A stretch of 64,000 nucleotides of DNA from Vibrio tubiashii (GCF_028551255.1 NZ_CP117029.1:2356001-2420000), one strand, 5' to 3'. Shown: positions 8,897-19,820, counted from the stretch's first letter. Made by a program: numbers and translations. Notes: generated from the sequence alone by a model not told the origin.

Positions 8897-10030
8897 TTAG
8901 CCTAAAAGCCCCAACGCTGAGTTGGGCGCTTGCTTTGCTTGTGCAAGAACAGAACTTGATGCTTGCGATAGGATCTGAGACTTAGTAAGTGCCGTTGTCT
9001 CTTTCGCAAAGTCTGTATCCTTGATACGGCTCTTAGACGCATTCACGTTTTCGTTGATATTGTCTAAGTTGTTAATCGCATGGTTGAAACGGTTTTGGAA
9101 TGCACCAAGCTCAGCACGATGGCTATCAACAAACTTAAGTGCTGAGTCGACAATCGCTACGGCTTGTTGCGAACCACCAACAGTTGTAACATCCATCGTA
9201 TCGACTGTAACTGCTTGCGCGGCACCAATACTTAACTCACCAGCAAGTGCGCCACCAAAAGTCGCAACACCTTCAACTCGGTTGTTATCCGTGAATAACT
9301 GTAGCTTACCATCTTCGTCAACAGACGCTGTTACTAGGTCTGTTTGACCGTTGATGTAAGTGGCTAGCTCTTCGATGTCATCACCTTCTTTGGCATTAAT
9401 GGTAACGTTTTGAGCCTGGCCAAACTTGTCAGTCAGTGCAATGGTCAGATCATTCGCGCCCGCTTGTACGCTCCAGTCTTTATCTTGACCGTTTGCGGCA
9501 ACGTAACTATTACCACCCATCATTGCATTATCACTGCGCATGTTGTTCATGGTTAGCATTACTGCCTCACCATTATCCGCACCAATCTGGAAGGATTTGG
9601 TAGCAAATGTGCCGTTTAGTAGCTTGTTACCACCAAATGAAGTGGTTTCAGCAATACGGTTTAGCTCATCATTTAGCGCTGTTACTTCCTCTTGGATAGC
9701 AACACGCTCAGACTTAGAGTTTGAACCGTTAGCAGATTGAAGTGACAAGTCACGCATACGTTGCAGAATGTTAGTCGTTTCATTCATAGCACCTTCAGCA
9801 GTTTGTGCCATTGAAATACCGTCATTCGCGTTACGTACTGCGACATCTAAGCCACGGCTTTGCACATTCAAACGGTTAGAGATCTGAAGACCTGCCGCAT
9901 CGTCTTTTGCGCTGTTAATCTTAAAGCCAGATGAAAGTCTTTCCATCGACGTTTGTTGGGCAGTAGTCGCACTGTTTAAATAACGCTGTGCTGTCATTGC
10001 CGAAACGTTTGTATTTACATTAACCGCCAT
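8897..10030 (-). CDS. flaC: Flagellin (FlaC-type by position)
   Basis: 377 residues from ATG 10030 ([19 protein letters not shown]); the 26 upstream in-frame residues are leader. Flagellin of the sheathed polar filament. The conserved N-terminal D0/D1 helices (to about residue 140, with [18 protein letters not shown] motif) and C-terminal D1/D0 helices (about 290-377, ending SALGLLG) flank a variable middle. There are no cysteines, as usual for flagellins. Symbol follows the V. cholerae order flgL-flaA-flaC; other vibrios number these genes differently. A sigma28-type promoter precedes it and a terminator follows, so it is monocistronic. Confidence 0.9.
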   Translation of the reverse strand: MAVNVNTNVSAMTAQRYLNSATTAQQTSMERLSSGFKINSAKDDAAGLQISNRLNVQSRGLDVAVRNANDGISMAQTAEGAMNETTNILQRMRDLSLQSANGSNSKSERVAIQEEVTALNDELNRIAETTSFGGNKLLNGTFATKSFQIGADNGEAVMLTMNNMRSDNAMMGGNSYVAANGQDKDWSVQAGANDLTIALTDKFGQAQNVTINAKEGDDIEELATYINGQTDLVTASVDEDGKLQLFTDNNRVEGVATFGGALAGELSIGAAQAVTVDTMDVTTVGGSQQAVAIVDSALKFVDSHRAELGAFQNRFNHAINNLDNINENVNASKSRIKDTDFAKETTALTKSQILSQASSSVLAQAKQAPNSALGLLG

Positions 10031-10118
10031 AGTGGTTTCTCCTATTGATTTCCGTACACCGGAGGTAAAGGGTTTCCGACGTCTCGGTAAACCAATTAGT
10101 TCTCTCAAAGTAACCTTA

Positions 10119-10145
10119 TTAACGACGTAAAATTGATTATCTTTA
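10119..10145 (-). promoter_or_regulatory. Sigma28 (FliA) promoter candidate for flaC
   Basis: On the minus strand TAAA, a 15-bp spacer and GTCGTTAA match the sigma28 consensus TAAA-N15-GCCGATAA at both boxes, 89 bp upstream of the flaC start. V. cholerae flaC is known to be FliA-dependent, which fits. Confidence 0.65.
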
Positions 10146-10225
10146 GAGCTAAATTGGCAAATATTTTAAAAAACCAAGGATTAGAAGGAGATATTGACAC
10201 AGACCACAGATATGAAATCAATTGC

Positions 10226-10252
10226 TAAAGTTTTTCAATCGTCTGCCGATGC
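10226..10252 (+). promoter_or_regulatory. Orphan sigma28-type promoter on the plus strand
   Basis: TAAA, exactly 15 bases, then GCCGATGC. It shares TAAAGTTTT with the flgM promoter. It faces away from flaC and toward the 3' end of flaA, where no plus-strand gene is visible apart from a 14-codon frame starting ATG 10290. The rest of the 10031-10526 intergenic stretch holds the flaC promoter and the flaA terminator. Confidence 0.5.
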
Positions 10253-10305
10253 TGCGCGGTTTTGAGTTGAGTGGGGGATAGGAAGTAGATGGAATTTTCT
10301 TTAGG

Positions 10306-10344
10306 CAAAAGAAAAGCCCCTTTCCTTTGAGAGAACCGGGGCTA
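10306..10344 (-). terminator. Probable terminator of flaA
   Basis: On the minus strand stem AGCCCC/GGGGCT with a 17-base loop is followed by TTTTCTTTT. It lies about 180 bp after the flaA stop, so the flaA transcript has a long 3' part. Confidence 0.65.
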
Positions 10345-10526
10345 TTTGGTAGCCAATGCCAATATGGAGATCGAGAGAAATGATCACAGCCTGGCTGCCG
10401 TGCTACATAAGTGACTCCAGTTATGGAGCAGGTGTGAGAGAGAGCTCCATTACCTGATCACCTATGTTTGCCGTCAAAATCACACTGCCCCTACGTCTAG
10501 GTTAATGTCAGTGTAAAGTTTGACTA

Positions 10527-11672
10527 TTACTGCAATAGTGACATTGCAGAGTTAGGCAACTGTTTTGCTTGAGCAAGTATTGATGTACCCGCTTGTTGCA
10601 GAATTTGTGCTTTCGTCATCGCCGTCGTCTCTTTCGCGAAGTCTGTATCGCGGATTCGACTGTTCGATGCTTCAACGTTTTCCTGGATGTTAGCTAAGTT
10701 GTTGATACTGTGGCTCAGACGGTTTTGTTTCGCACCTAAGTCCGCACGTTGTGAATCCACATACTTAAGAGCCGCATCAATAATGCCTACCGCATTTTGC
10801 GCGCCACCTACAGAGCGAACATCAATGTTTTGTACTGAGGTTTGAACACCTGGACCACCACTTAAACCAAGCTCGCCAGCAAGGCCACCTGAAATATTCA
10901 AGTTACCCTGAAGGTTTGGTTCCGCGGCAAAGATTTGCAGTCTACCATCTTGGTCTACAGATGCTTTTAGTTTGTCTGTTTGACCATTGATGTAGGTTGC
11001 TAATTCTTCGATGTCATCACCCTCTTTGGCAATAACATCTAATGTCACAGCTTCACCATCTTTGGTTGTAAACTCAAACTTCAGATCTTTGGCCGTTGGA
11101 GGTACGCCCCAGTCTTTATCTTTCGCCTGTTCAGGTGCAGATATAAAGGATTGACCACCCATACGGAAATCATCCGCACGGATACTGGTCAAGCCCATAA
11201 TAATAGCCTCACCAGAACTCGCGCCAATTTGGAATGATGCTTCACCAAATGAACCGTTTAGTAGCTTTCGACCACCAAATGATGTTGTTTCCGCGATTCG
11301 GTTAAGCTCATCTTGTAGCGCCGATACCTCTTCATGCAGTGCTTGGCGCTCAGAAGCTGAGTTAGTGCCGTTAGCCGACTGTAGTGACAAGTCGCGCATA
11401 CGTTGAAGAATCGACGTCGACTCATTCATTGCACCTTCCGCTGTTTGAGCGATCGAGATGCCGTCATTTGCGTTGCGCATAGCCACATCTAAACCACGAG
11501 ACTGAGCCGTCAATCGATTCGAAATTTGTAGGCCTGCCGCATCATCTTTCGCGCTGTTAATTCTTTGACCTGAAGATAGACGTTCCATGGAGGTATTTAA
11601 CTCTCCAGTCGCCTTATTCAGGTAACGCTGAGCGGTCATCGCCGACACGTTAGTATTTACTGTAATGGTCAT
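10527..11672 (-). CDS. flaA: Flagellin (FlaA-type)
   Basis: 381 residues from ATG 11672 ([29 protein letters not shown]); the 22 in-frame residues upstream are leader. It closely resembles remembered V. cholerae FlaA, including the segments [16 protein letters not shown] and [12 protein letters not shown] and the ending PNSAMSLLQ, and it lies next to flgL as there. In V. cholerae FlaA is the one flagellin essential for filament formation and depends on sigma54; the sigma54 site upstream agrees. The variable centre differs from the neighbouring flagellin while both ends are nearly shared. Some vibrios call this gene flaC. Confidence 0.92.
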   Translation of the reverse strand: MTITVNTNVSAMTAQRYLNKATGELNTSMERLSSGQRINSAKDDAAGLQISNRLTAQSRGLDVAMRNANDGISIAQTAEGAMNESTSILQRMRDLSLQSANGTNSASERQALHEEVSALQDELNRIAETTSFGGRKLLNGSFGEASFQIGASSGEAIIMGLTSIRADDFRMGGQSFISAPEQAKDKDWGVPPTAKDLKFEFTTKDGEAVTLDVIAKEGDDIEELATYINGQTDKLKASVDQDGRLQIFAAEPNLQGNLNISGGLAGELGLSGGPGVQTSVQNIDVRSVGGAQNAVGIIDAALKYVDSQRADLGAKQNRLSHSINNLANIQENVEASNSRIRDTDFAKETTAMTKAQILQQAGTSILAQAKQLPNSAMSLLQ

Positions 11673-11810
11673 ACTTTGCTCTCCTATTGAGTTCGCAAGT
11701 GCTTGCGAAGCGGCCAGCTTTGTCTCATTTGGAAGCACTGACCGTAAATGACTTGCTAAGTAGATCTATTGCCTACTTAAAACTAATTTGTTTAACTCTG
11801 CACTAACCAA

Positions 11811-11827
11811 TTCAAGTTATGTGCCAA
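11811..11827 (-). promoter_or_regulatory. Sigma54 promoter of flaA
   Basis: Minus strand TTGGCAC-ATAAC-TTGAA fits TTGGCAC-N5-TTGCA with an intact GG, although the -12 element reads TTGA rather than TTGC. It lies 139 bp upstream of the start codon. The rest of 11673-12042 is AT-rich leader and spacer in which I see nothing else. Confidence 0.7.
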
Positions 11828-12042
11828 TTTTAAATTAGTCACCAAATAAATTAATTTCCTTTTATTTATTAGCAACTTAAAAAGCAAGTTTATTATTCAC
11901 TCGCATTGAACAAATATTACTCACTTAAAACGGCAAATTGATTGCCGCTCTTTTGCCACTAGATTGCCACTACTACCTTGGCCGCTTTATCCAATAGCTG
12001 TTTCTATCTCGCACTTATGGCATTGCACATAAGGCTTTGAGC

Positions 12043-13236
12043 TTAGATATAATTAAATAGTGTCAGGTCTTTGGTTTTGCCAAATGCCTGTTGAGATGCC
12101 TGGAGCGCACGAGAGTTCTCATTGAACTCAATGATCGCTTCAGCATAATCAAGATCTTCAAAATTACTTTTGGACTTGGCCAATGTCATATTGAAGTCAT
12201 CATGCTGCTCTTCTTGAATGTCTAGCGTACTTAATCGAGCACCCACATCTGTACGTGCCTTGTTCAAGTGAATAAAAGCAGAGTGAAATTCTTCCACAAC
12301 TCGGTGTAACTGAGCGGTGTTTGATGTGTCAGATACAGAGCCTTGCGACAGTGCCATCGCATCTTGAAAGGTTTCAAAAATGCTATAAGTGCGTTTGGGC
12401 TCTAAAGTAATTTGGTCACCTTTAGTAATTTGCCCTTTTACTTGAATCGACACATCTTCAAACTTGATACCCACGGCAGGATCGAAGGTATCGGCTTTTA
12501 CCACTGCACCATCACGCTCAAGTTGATAACCGTATTTTCCATCAGGCATATCAACAAATGTCACCTTGTAAGTAGAGGTATCATCAGGGTTGATATTGTT
12601 CGCGCGCTCAAGTAAGAGCTCTGAAGTCTCGTTTAGAGTGTATTTAGGCTCAAAATCACCAAACGGGTTATCAATCTCCATAAACAATTTGCTGCCTGGA
12701 TCGTTGATTGGCATTTCTAAACTGTTAGAGATTTTCATCTTGCGTTGATAATCATCGCCTGCATATACGACGTCACCATCTTTATCACGAAAGAAAGGCT
12801 GATTCTTAGGCTTAGTTCCAGCAAAAATATAGTTCCCAGACTCATCCTGAACATTTACTAGATTCAAGAAGTTATCGGCAATTTCCTGCATTTCACGGCG
12901 TTTCGCGAAACGGTCTTCCGGTGACAACGAACCATTGATCATTTCCATTACGGTTCGTTTTGCTTCATCAGCATAATCTTCCGCATTGGAGATAATGACT
13001 TCATGATGCTCTAGGCGATTACGGGAAAGAGTAATTGCATCGGTAAACTGACGCAGTTGCTCTTTCTGCTGACCGATGTTCTGTATGTAATGCGTGGCGA
13101 GTGGATCGTCACTCGCTTTCATTAACTTTTTACCCGATGCTAATTGCGCTTGGTTGTGATGCACTTTTGCTTCCGAGCGACGTAAGTCGTTCTGCACCGA
13201 CTGATAGTTATGGAAGCTAGAAATACGATTCATCAT
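12043..13236 (-). CDS. flgL: Flagellar hook-filament junction protein FlgL (HAP3)
   Basis: 397 residues. It joins hook and filament together with FlgK. The N-terminal MNRISSFHNYQSVQNDLRRSEAKVHHNQAQLASGKKLMKASDDP is the flagellin-like D0/D1 helix, and the C-terminus ending AFGKTKDLTLFNYI is the partner helix. The ribosome-binding site GGAGG lies 5 bases before the first ATG of an ATGATG pair and 8 before the second, so the start may be 13233. It is 10 bp downstream of flgK and co-transcribed with it. Confidence 0.94.
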   Translation of the reverse strand: MMNRISSFHNYQSVQNDLRRSEAKVHHNQAQLASGKKLMKASDDPLATHYIQNIGQQKEQLRQFTDAITLSRNRLEHHEVIISNAEDYADEAKRTVMEMINGSLSPEDRFAKRREMQEIADNFLNLVNVQDESGNYIFAGTKPKNQPFFRDKDGDVVYAGDDYQRKMKISNSLEMPINDPGSKLFMEIDNPFGDFEPKYTLNETSELLLERANNINPDDTSTYKVTFVDMPDGKYGYQLERDGAVVKADTFDPAVGIKFEDVSIQVKGQITKGDQITLEPKRTYSIFETFQDAMALSQGSVSDTSNTAQLHRVVEEFHSAFIHLNKARTDVGARLSTLDIQEEQHDDFNMTLAKSKSNFEDLDYAEAIIEFNENSRALQASQQAFGKTKDLTLFNYI

Positions 13237-13246
13237 TTATGCCTCC

Positions 13247-15121
13247 TTATCTCAGCGCAAGAATGGTGTTAAAAGTGTCGTTAGCCGCCTGCATGATGCG
13301 CGACGACGCCATATAAGCTTGCTGAAACTTCATCATGTTGGCCGCTTCTTCATCCAGGTTAACACCTGAAATCGATGCAACTCTTTCCTGTGCGGCTTCT
13401 TTCTCCAAACGAGAAACATCGGTTAAGCGCGAAGCCGTAGACATTTGAAGACCGACATCGGTATTGAGGTTGTGGTAAATGTCGAGAATGGTCGACTCAC
13501 CATCATTAAGCTTCTTATCCGTTTGGATGTTTTGCATTTTTAGTAGATTGCCGTTGTCACCTTCAGAGGGGACAAGATTTGCCGTAAACTTATCATTTGG
13601 CAGAGCGCCTCCAGTAAGCTCAAATGAGGTACCCTGAACCGTTACAGCGCCACTAGGTGGATAAGCTTGTGGTTGAAGTAAAATGTTCCCTTTAGTATCC
13701 GTTACTGCAAACTGCTGACCATCAGGTGAAATAATCACTTCAAACTCTCGCAAATCGCCTGCTTGAGCAATGCTAAATTGCGCACTGCCTTGAGCAAAAG
13801 TCGTAGAGGCTTCATAACTTTGCGCGGCAATATCACTGGGATCATTGGTAGCCATTTGCATCTGAGCGGCGCCGCTCCGAGTCGGACGAATAAGTACTCT
13901 TTCACCGGCCTCTAAACCGTTGCGAATATCAATTCTCAAACCATCTAAAGCGATAGCATTATCGACAACCGGAACAATAAACTGCTCACCTGATGGACGG
14001 GTGACATAATAATCACCACCCACATATTGCAAAGAATATTGCCCGCCAACGAGCTGACTGGTGTCTTCGATATAAACCGCCAAGTCCGCTTTTGAGTTAG
14101 AAGAAGTGACAACACGGGACTCTGCAATAAAATCGGAGTTCACATCAGTGAACATCAACCCACCAATGTTTCCACGTAAATCTAGACCTTGGGACTGTAA
14201 GCTATTGACTTCGTAAGAGAAGGAAGTTGCAAGCTTACCAAGTTCATCCATCAACTGAGGAATCTTTTCGTCACGCATTGTTAGCATGGCACCGATTTTT
14301 CCATCAATATCTTTGGTGGTAATCGCTTTGATACCCTTACCTTCAATCATGGCTAAGCGACGTTGATGAACATCTGGATAGCCATCAATCATTTTTAGCT
14401 CACTGGCTTCAGTACCTGAAACCAAGGTATGGCCGTTACCAATATGAACGTTAAAACCCTCTGCGTTTTTGCGCGGCGTTACGGTAACTTTGGTGTACTC
14501 AGAGAGTTCTGCGATAAGCTTCTCATGCGTATCCATCAAATCATTATGTGGACCAGGTGTACGCATCATAAGACGGTGTAAATCTCGGATCTCTAAAGCA
14601 AGCTGGTTTACACGCTCGATACCTAAATCAAGCTTCTTGTTAGTCACATCAGACTGACGACGAACCGTTTCATGGAAGTCATTTAGGTTCTGGGTAATCA
14701 AGTTTGCCTTTTCAAGCACAACTTTACGCGCACCCACGTCATTCGGGCTGTCAGCCAATGACTTAACGGCATCAAACCACTCGTTGAGGTTTTCTGGAAT
14801 TTTTTTCGAAGCAACCGATGACAACATATTGGAAAGCATTTCCAAATTGGCTTCGTCATCGACTTTATGGGCGTAATTGGTGGTGGAGACATTAAGTTCA
14901 TTAACGGCAAACTGATCCCAAGAGCGGCGAACTTTTTCCACATGAACGCCCATACCATAGGTTTCCCCGCCATATTGGCGTGGCATATTTGTGCCTTGTA
15001 TCACCGACTGACGGCTATAACCCTCTGTATTCACATTAGAGATGTTATGACCGGTGGTGTTTAATTGTCTCTGAGCTGTGAGAACGCTTTGCGAACCAAG
15101 ATTCAGAAGATCAGACGACAT
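13247..15121 (-). CDS. flgK: Flagellar hook-filament junction protein FlgK (HAP1)
   Basis: 624 residues, normal for Vibrio FlgK. First junction protein on the hook. The N-terminal rod/hook helix MSSDLLNLGSQSVLTAQRQLNTTGHNISNVNTEGYSRQ carries the NxANxxTxGY-like motif. The C-terminal helix GVNLDEEAANMMKFQQAYMASSRIMQAANDTFNTIL is the standard flagellar rod C-terminal segment. A sigma54 site lies 57 bp upstream and flgL follows. Confidence 0.95.
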   Translation of the reverse strand: MSSDLLNLGSQSVLTAQRQLNTTGHNISNVNTEGYSRQSVIQGTNMPRQYGGETYGMGVHVEKVRRSWDQFAVNELNVSTTNYAHKVDDEANLEMLSNMLSSVASKKIPENLNEWFDAVKSLADSPNDVGARKVVLEKANLITQNLNDFHETVRRQSDVTNKKLDLGIERVNQLALEIRDLHRLMMRTPGPHNDLMDTHEKLIAELSEYTKVTVTPRKNAEGFNVHIGNGHTLVSGTEASELKMIDGYPDVHQRRLAMIEGKGIKAITTKDIDGKIGAMLTMRDEKIPQLMDELGKLATSFSYEVNSLQSQGLDLRGNIGGLMFTDVNSDFIAESRVVTSSNSKADLAVYIEDTSQLVGGQYSLQYVGGDYYVTRPSGEQFIVPVVDNAIALDGLRIDIRNGLEAGERVLIRPTRSGAAQMQMATNDPSDIAAQSYEASTTFAQGSAQFSIAQAGDLREFEVIISPDGQQFAVTDTKGNILLQPQAYPPSGAVTVQGTSFELTGGALPNDKFTANLVPSEGDNGNLLKMQNIQTDKKLNDGESTILDIYHNLNTDVGLQMSTASRLTDVSRLEKEAAQERVASISGVNLDEEAANMMKFQQAYMASSRIMQAANDTFNTILALR

Positions 15122-15177
15122 ATTGCCCCCAAGAAACCTTTTAAAATCAGCGTTAACTGAACATCTGAGATAAGAAT

Positions 15178-15194
15178 AGCAATATGTGTGCCAA
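15178..15194 (-). promoter_or_regulatory. Sigma54 promoter of flgKL
   Basis: Minus strand TTGGCAC-ACATA-TTGCT is a full match to the sigma54 consensus TTGGCAC-N5-TTGCW, 57 bp upstream of the flgK start. Confidence 0.85.
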
Positions 15195-15195
15195 G

Positions 15196-15239
<44 letters not shown>

Positions 15240-15301
15240 ATTTTATCTAGTTAGAGAGAAGCCCTGTCAATAGCTCCTCTCGCCTCTCGAAACGGAGTGT
15301 T

Positions 15302-15377
15302 CTGTAGGACGAAGTCCGTTCCGATATCTGTAGGGCGAAGCCCGTTCCAGTATCTCAGGACGCAATCCGTCCTTTCG
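15302..15377. repeat. REP-like short palindromes between flgJ and flgK
   Basis: Three related imperfect palindromic units are seen in a row: GGACGAAGTCCGTTCC, GGGCGAAGCCCGTTCC and GGACGCAATCCGTCC, the first two followed by TATCT-type linkers. They look like dispersed Vibrio palindromic repeats. The last abuts the flgJ stop. Confidence 0.7.
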
Positions 15378-15379
15378 CC

Positions 15380-16288
15380 TTACATCTGATCAATACGCGC
15401 TTTTACGCTGAGAACTTTGTCTGCGTATCTAGGGTCGGTTGCATAGCCTGCTTGGTGGATGCCGCGAATAAATTCTTCGTTATTGCCGCCATGACGTAAA
15501 GCTGTGGTATAGCGAGGGTTTTCATTAAGAAAACGCACGTAGTCGTTAAAGCTCTCTTCATAGTTAGCGTACGAGCGGAAAGCGGCATTCTCTTTAACTG
15601 GCACGCCTTGGTGATACTCTAAAGTTTGAGTAGAAACTTTATCACCTGACCAGCTTCGATCTGCCTTAATATTGAATAGGTTATTACTGCTGCCACGAGA
15701 GTTATTAACTACTTTCTGCCCCCAACCCGTTTCTAACGCGGCTTGAGCCAGTAGAAGCGATGAGTCGATACCAAGCGCTCTTGCCGCTTTTTCAGCATAA
15801 GGCTTCATTGACGTGACGAAGGTTTCCGGCGACTCAAAGCGAGATGGTTGAGGCTGTAAAGGTAATTCAACGCTAGTTGCATCAGCACGTTCATGGCGAA
15901 TACGGTCAATTTTCTCCATCACAGCTTCAAAATCTTCATTGCGCGCTTTGGCACTCTGATTTTCAACGCTGCCCGTAGAAAGTTGAGCGACAATCATATC
16001 GGCCAAGCCAAGTGAACCTGAAGCGCTTAGCTCACTGGACATCTGCTCGTCCATCATTTGTCGATAAAACTGCTGGTTTTGACTGTCCATCAAACCCGAC
16101 TCAAAAGTCGAGTTGGCATCACGCATGGATTTGAACAGCATCGAGGTAAAAATCGCTTCAAATTGCTTGGCTGCCGCGGTTAGCGCTGCTTTTTCACTAC
16201 CTTCGTCACCTTCCACTGCTTGCTTACGTAACTTATCTAAGCCTGCAATATCGTGAATAAAGCCGATGTCATTACCATTGTTAATCAT
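15380..16288 (-). CDS. flgJ: Flagellar rod assembly protein/peptidoglycan hydrolase FlgJ
   Basis: 302 residues in two domains. The N-terminal part (about 1-110, with FEAIFTSMLFKSMRDAN) is the rod cap. The C-terminal part (about 155-302) is a glucosaminidase-type muramidase with the catalytic glutamate in AALETGWGQ. It opens peptidoglycan for the growing rod. It starts 10 bp after flgI, and is the last gene of flgFGHIJ; REP-like repeats follow the stop. Confidence 0.95.
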   Translation of the reverse strand: MINNGNDIGFIHDIAGLDKLRKQAVEGDEGSEKAALTAAAKQFEAIFTSMLFKSMRDANSTFESGLMDSQNQQFYRQMMDEQMSSELSASGSLGLADMIVAQLSTGSVENQSAKARNEDFEAVMEKIDRIRHERADATSVELPLQPQPSRFESPETFVTSMKPYAEKAARALGIDSSLLLAQAALETGWGQKVVNNSRGSSNNLFNIKADRSWSGDKVSTQTLEYHQGVPVKENAAFRSYANYEESFNDYVRFLNENPRYTTALRHGGNNEEFIRGIHQAGYATDPRYADKVLSVKARIDQM

Positions 16289-16298
16289 GCTCTACTCC

Positions 16299-17390
16299 TT
16301 AGATAACGATCAGTTGACCTTCAATCGCCCCTGCTTGCTTAAGCGCTTGCAGAATTGCCATTAAGTCCGAAGGTGCTGCGCCAACTTCATTCACCGCTCG
16401 AACCAGATCATCCAATGTCAGACCCGGCTCAAACTTAAACATTTTACCTTGCTCTTCCGTTACCTCGATATCCGTATCAGGCACGACAACGGTTTCTCCG
16501 CCACCAAACGCGTTAGGCTGACTAACATTGAGGTTTTCTTTGATCGCCACCGTCATACCGCCATGAGTGACCGCAGCAGGCTTCAAACGCACATGCTTAC
16601 CCACCACTATCGTACCAGTGCGTGAGTTGACAATGATTTTTGCCGAGCCTTCAGCAGGATTAAATTCGATATTTTCAATTGCAGATAAGAAAGCCACGCG
16701 TTGAGTAATGTCACGCGGAGCACGTACTTTCACAGACGTCGCATCAACCGCAGCGGCCATTTGCGGACCAAGGAAATTGTTTACCGCATCAGCCATGCGC
16801 TGCGCAGTGGTAAAATCAGATTCAAGCAGGTTAAACGTGATGTAGTCACCACGGCTAAACGGAGTGGGTATCTCACGTTCAACCATAGCGCCATTAGAAA
16901 TCATGCCCGCTGTCGGGTTATTGCCGACAATTTTTGAGCCATCCGCCCCTGTTGCACTAAAACCACTGACGACAAGGTTGCCCTGTGCTACGGCATAGAT
17001 TTGCCCATCGAGACCTTTAAGCATTGTCTGCATAAGCGTCCCGCCTCGTAGGCTTTTAGCCGAACCTATCGAGGACACGGTCACATCAATGGTTTGGCCT
17101 TGCTTTGAAAAGGCAGGCAGCTCAGCAGTCACAATCACGGCAGCAACGTTCTTACTTTTTGGCTTTGTGCCCGGTGGCATTTGAATGCCAAAGTTTTGCA
17201 ACATTGCATTAAAGCTTTGATCAGTAAAAGGTGTAGATTCTCCGGTGCCAGGTAAACCTGTGACCAAACCATAGCCAACCAATTGGTTACTACGCACACC
17301 AGCAACTTGCGAGACATCTTTGATACGTGCGGCCTGGACCGACGTCGCGACAAACATCATACTGGTTAAAAGGAGAAACAACTTTTTCAT
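16299..17390 (-). CDS. flgI: Flagellar P-ring protein FlgI
   Basis: 363 residues from ATG 17390 ([20 protein letters not shown], Sec signal peptide). An AGGG ribosome-binding site sits 7 bases before this ATG but only one base before an upstream ATG at 17396. FlgI forms the periplasmic P ring around the rod, in peptidoglycan. The family start [29 protein letters not shown] and the end [17 protein letters not shown] are both present. Confidence 0.96.
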   Translation of the reverse strand: MKKLFLLLTSMMFVATSVQAARIKDVSQVAGVRSNQLVGYGLVTGLPGTGESTPFTDQSFNAMLQNFGIQMPPGTKPKSKNVAAVIVTAELPAFSKQGQTIDVTVSSIGSAKSLRGGTLMQTMLKGLDGQIYAVAQGNLVVSGFSATGADGSKIVGNNPTAGMISNGAMVEREIPTPFSRGDYITFNLLESDFTTAQRMADAVNNFLGPQMAAAVDATSVKVRAPRDITQRVAFLSAIENIEFNPAEGSAKIIVNSRTGTIVVGKHVRLKPAAVTHGGMTVAIKENLNVSQPNAFGGGETVVVPDTDIEVTEEQGKMFKFEPGLTLDDLVRAVNEVGAAPSDLMAILQALKQAGAIEGQLIVI

Positions 17391-17457
17391 GATCATACCC
17401 TTGTTCTAATCTCTATGCCCACTTTACACGCTGCCAAAAAAGCGGCATCAGATGGAT

Positions 17458-18237
17458 TTATAGGGAGACATTAAAGAATCGTGCCAAGAATCCCGGTTCT
17501 TGCATATCTTGTTGCGTTCCAGTGCCTGAGTACTGAATACGAGCATTAGAAATTCGGTTCGATGCAATCGTATTATCATACTTAATGTCATCCGGACGGA
17601 TAGTGCCGCTCAAGCGAATGTACTCATCGCCAGTATTAAGTGTAAGCCACTTTTCACCGCGAATAATCAAGTTGCCATTGGCCAGTACTTCGATAACCTC
17701 AACCGTAATTGAGCCAGAAATACTGTTGCTCTGGTTGGCTGCTGCACTGCCCTTGAACTTGTTGTCGTTACTTAAGTTATAAGAGAAATTGTAGTCGCCA
17801 ATATTCAGTTGTTGTCCACCAACTTCTAGTGGGTCCATTGACGCATCATTGTTTTTCGATAGATCTGCATCCGAGCTTTTCGCTGCTTTGGTGCTCTCAT
17901 CAAGTGTTACGGTAATGATATCTCCAATGCCACGCGGTTTAGAGTCATCATATAGGCTATTAGTGCTTGCCGTGTCGAAGAGTGAACCTGTTGCCGCTGC
18001 ATAGTGCTCAGGTTTGTGCTTAGGGTGAATTGGCGCCCAAGCCGGATCACCTGAGACAGGGTCTGTACGGTTACGTAGAGAATCAATTAGCCCAGAACTT
18101 TCCTGCTCCGATTTATCCCCTTCAACAGCATCGACAGTCGTCGTGCCTTGAGTCACATCTGGGGTTTCAATTGGCGGCTCTAACATCGAGCATCCAGACA
18201 TCACTGCTACTGTAAAAAGTGCGATTATGCGTTTCAT
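17458..18237 (-). CDS. flgH: Flagellar L-ring lipoprotein FlgH
   Basis: 259 residues with a lipoprotein signal peptide and lipobox MSGC (Cys16). It forms the outer-membrane L ring. Family signatures are [26 protein letters not shown] and [28 protein letters not shown]. It sits between flgG and flgI in the flgFGHIJ operon. Confidence 0.96.
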   Translation of the reverse strand: MKRIIALFTVAVMSGCSMLEPPIETPDVTQGTTTVDAVEGDKSEQESSGLIDSLRNRTDPVSGDPAWAPIHPKHKPEHYAAATGSLFDTASTNSLYDDSKPRGIGDIITVTLDESTKAAKSSDADLSKNNDASMDPLEVGGQQLNIGDYNFSYNLSNDNKFKGSAAANQSNSISGSITVEVIEVLANGNLIIRGEKWLTLNTGDEYIRLSGTIRPDDIKYDNTIASNRISNARIQYSGTGTQQDMQEPGFLARFFNVSL

Positions 18238-18262
18238 TATTTCTCTCCACCCTAAACAATGA

Positions 18263-19051
18263 TTACAGCTGCTGATTCACGAAGCTCATCATCTTATCGA
18301 CAGCAGAGATGACTTTAGAATTCATTTCATACACACGCTGAGCTTCGATCATATTCACTAGCTCTTCGGTCACGTTAACGTTGGAGGTTTCTAGCATCGA
18401 TTGTCTGACTTCACCAAAACCGTCAAAACCCGGTACGCCCTCTTGAGGATCACCACTCGCACCTGTTGGTAAGTAAAGGTTTTGACCAATTGGCTCTAAG
18501 CCACCTGGGTTAATGAAATCCACCGTTGCAATCTGACCAACCACTTGGTTGTCTTGCTGACCACGAACGCGAACAGAGACCTCACCATCCGTACCCACCG
18601 TAATGCTAATCGCATCTTCTGGGATAGCAATTTCAGGCTCAAGGGCATAACCTGCACCTGAAGTCACAATGACCCCTTCGTCGTTAACAGTAAATTGACC
18701 GTTACGAGAATAACCAATGTTGCCGTCTGGCATCAGAATCTGGAAGAAGCCGTCACCTTCAATCATCATATCCAGGCTATTGTTAGTTGTTTGAGTGTTG
18801 CCTTGAGTATGGACTTTTTGTGTCGCAACAACCTTAGAACCTGCGCCTAGCATTAAGCCGCTTGGCAGTTCGGTGTTCTGAGAAGACTGACCACCTGGCT
18901 GATTGATGTTCTGGTAGAACAAATCTTCAAAAACCGCGCGGCTCTTTTTATAACCAACGGTTGAAGCGTTCGCCAAGTTGTTTGAAATGGTTGAAATATT
19001 GGTTTGTTGAGCGTCTAAGCCCGTTTTACTTACCCATAGTGCCGGATGCAT
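18263..19051 (-). CDS. flgG: Flagellar distal rod protein FlgG
   Basis: 262 residues, the usual length. Builds the distal rod through the P and L rings. It begins [36 protein letters not shown] with the rod-family motif and ends in the conserved helix [25 protein letters not shown]. It lies 19 bp after flgF. Confidence 0.96.
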   Translation of the reverse strand: MHPALWVSKTGLDAQQTNISTISNNLANASTVGYKKSRAVFEDLFYQNINQPGGQSSQNTELPSGLMLGAGSKVVATQKVHTQGNTQTTNNSLDMMIEGDGFFQILMPDGNIGYSRNGQFTVNDEGVIVTSGAGYALEPEIAIPEDAISITVGTDGEVSVRVRGQQDNQVVGQIATVDFINPGGLEPIGQNLYLPTGASGDPQEGVPGFDGFGEVRQSMLETSNVNVTEELVNMIEAQRVYEMNSKVISAVDKMMSFVNQQL

Positions 19052-19070
19052 AGCTCTCTCCTAGAATCTG

Positions 19071-19820
19071 TTAGCTCATACGAAGCAGAGAATCAGACGC
19101 TTTGTCCATATCTTCTGCTGTGCTCATCATTTTTACTTGCATTTCAAACTGACGTTGCAAGTCAATTAGATTGGTCATCTCGCCAATAGCATTGACGTTA
19201 CTACCTTCAATTGCGCCTGTGAGCAGTTTTACACTGGCATCCGCTTCGTATGCCGCATTAGGATCTTTTGCACGGAACAAGCCGTTAATATCTTTGAATA
19301 GTGATTGATTGTTGGTGCGAGTGAGTTTGATACGGTCAACAACTTCAATTGCATCGGCTGGAGCGCCTTGAGGAACAACTGAAATCGTACCGTCGTTACC
19401 AATCTCAACTTTACTGATTGGGATAGGCAATGTGATTGGTGCACCCGTTTCACCTAGAACAAGATTACCGTTGCCGCTAACCAGCAAGCCATTGACATCA
19501 ATCTTTAGGTTACCGTTGCGCGTAAGACCTTCTTTACCCGTTTTATCAAGTACAGAGATCCAGCCATCACCTTGGATGGTGACATCTAAGTCACGCCCAG
19601 TGGTAATCACGCTGCCTTGTTGGAAATTATGTCCCGGACGTTCTGTCATGCTAAACACACGGCTTGGTAGACCATCGCCGTACGCTTGCATTGAGCGAGC
19701 TTGCGCCAAATCAGCACGGAAACCCGTGGTACTGACGTTCGCCAAGTTGTTTGCTCTGAGCTGCAAAGCCTGCATATTTTGCTTGGCGCCGCTCATAGCG
19801 AGAAACAGTGCACGATCCAT
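19071..19820 (-). CDS. flgF: Flagellar proximal rod protein FlgF
   Basis: 249 residues from ATG 19820 (MDRALFLAMSGAKQNMQALQLRANNLANVSTTGF); GGAG lies six bases upstream, so the in-frame start at 19832 is less likely. It is a proximal rod subunit with the usual N- and C-terminal rod helices. It is the first gene of flgFGHIJ, directly behind a sigma54 site. Confidence 0.95.
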   Translation of the reverse strand: MDRALFLAMSGAKQNMQALQLRANNLANVSTTGFRADLAQARSMQAYGDGLPSRVFSMTERPGHNFQQGSVITTGRDLDVTIQGDGWISVLDKTGKEGLTRNGNLKIDVNGLLVSGNGNLVLGETGAPITLPIPISKVEIGNDGTISVVPQGAPADAIEVVDRIKLTRTNNQSLFKDINGLFRAKDPNAAYEADASVKLLTGAIEGSNVNAIGEMTNLIDLQRQFEMQVKMMSTAEDMDKASDSLLRMS

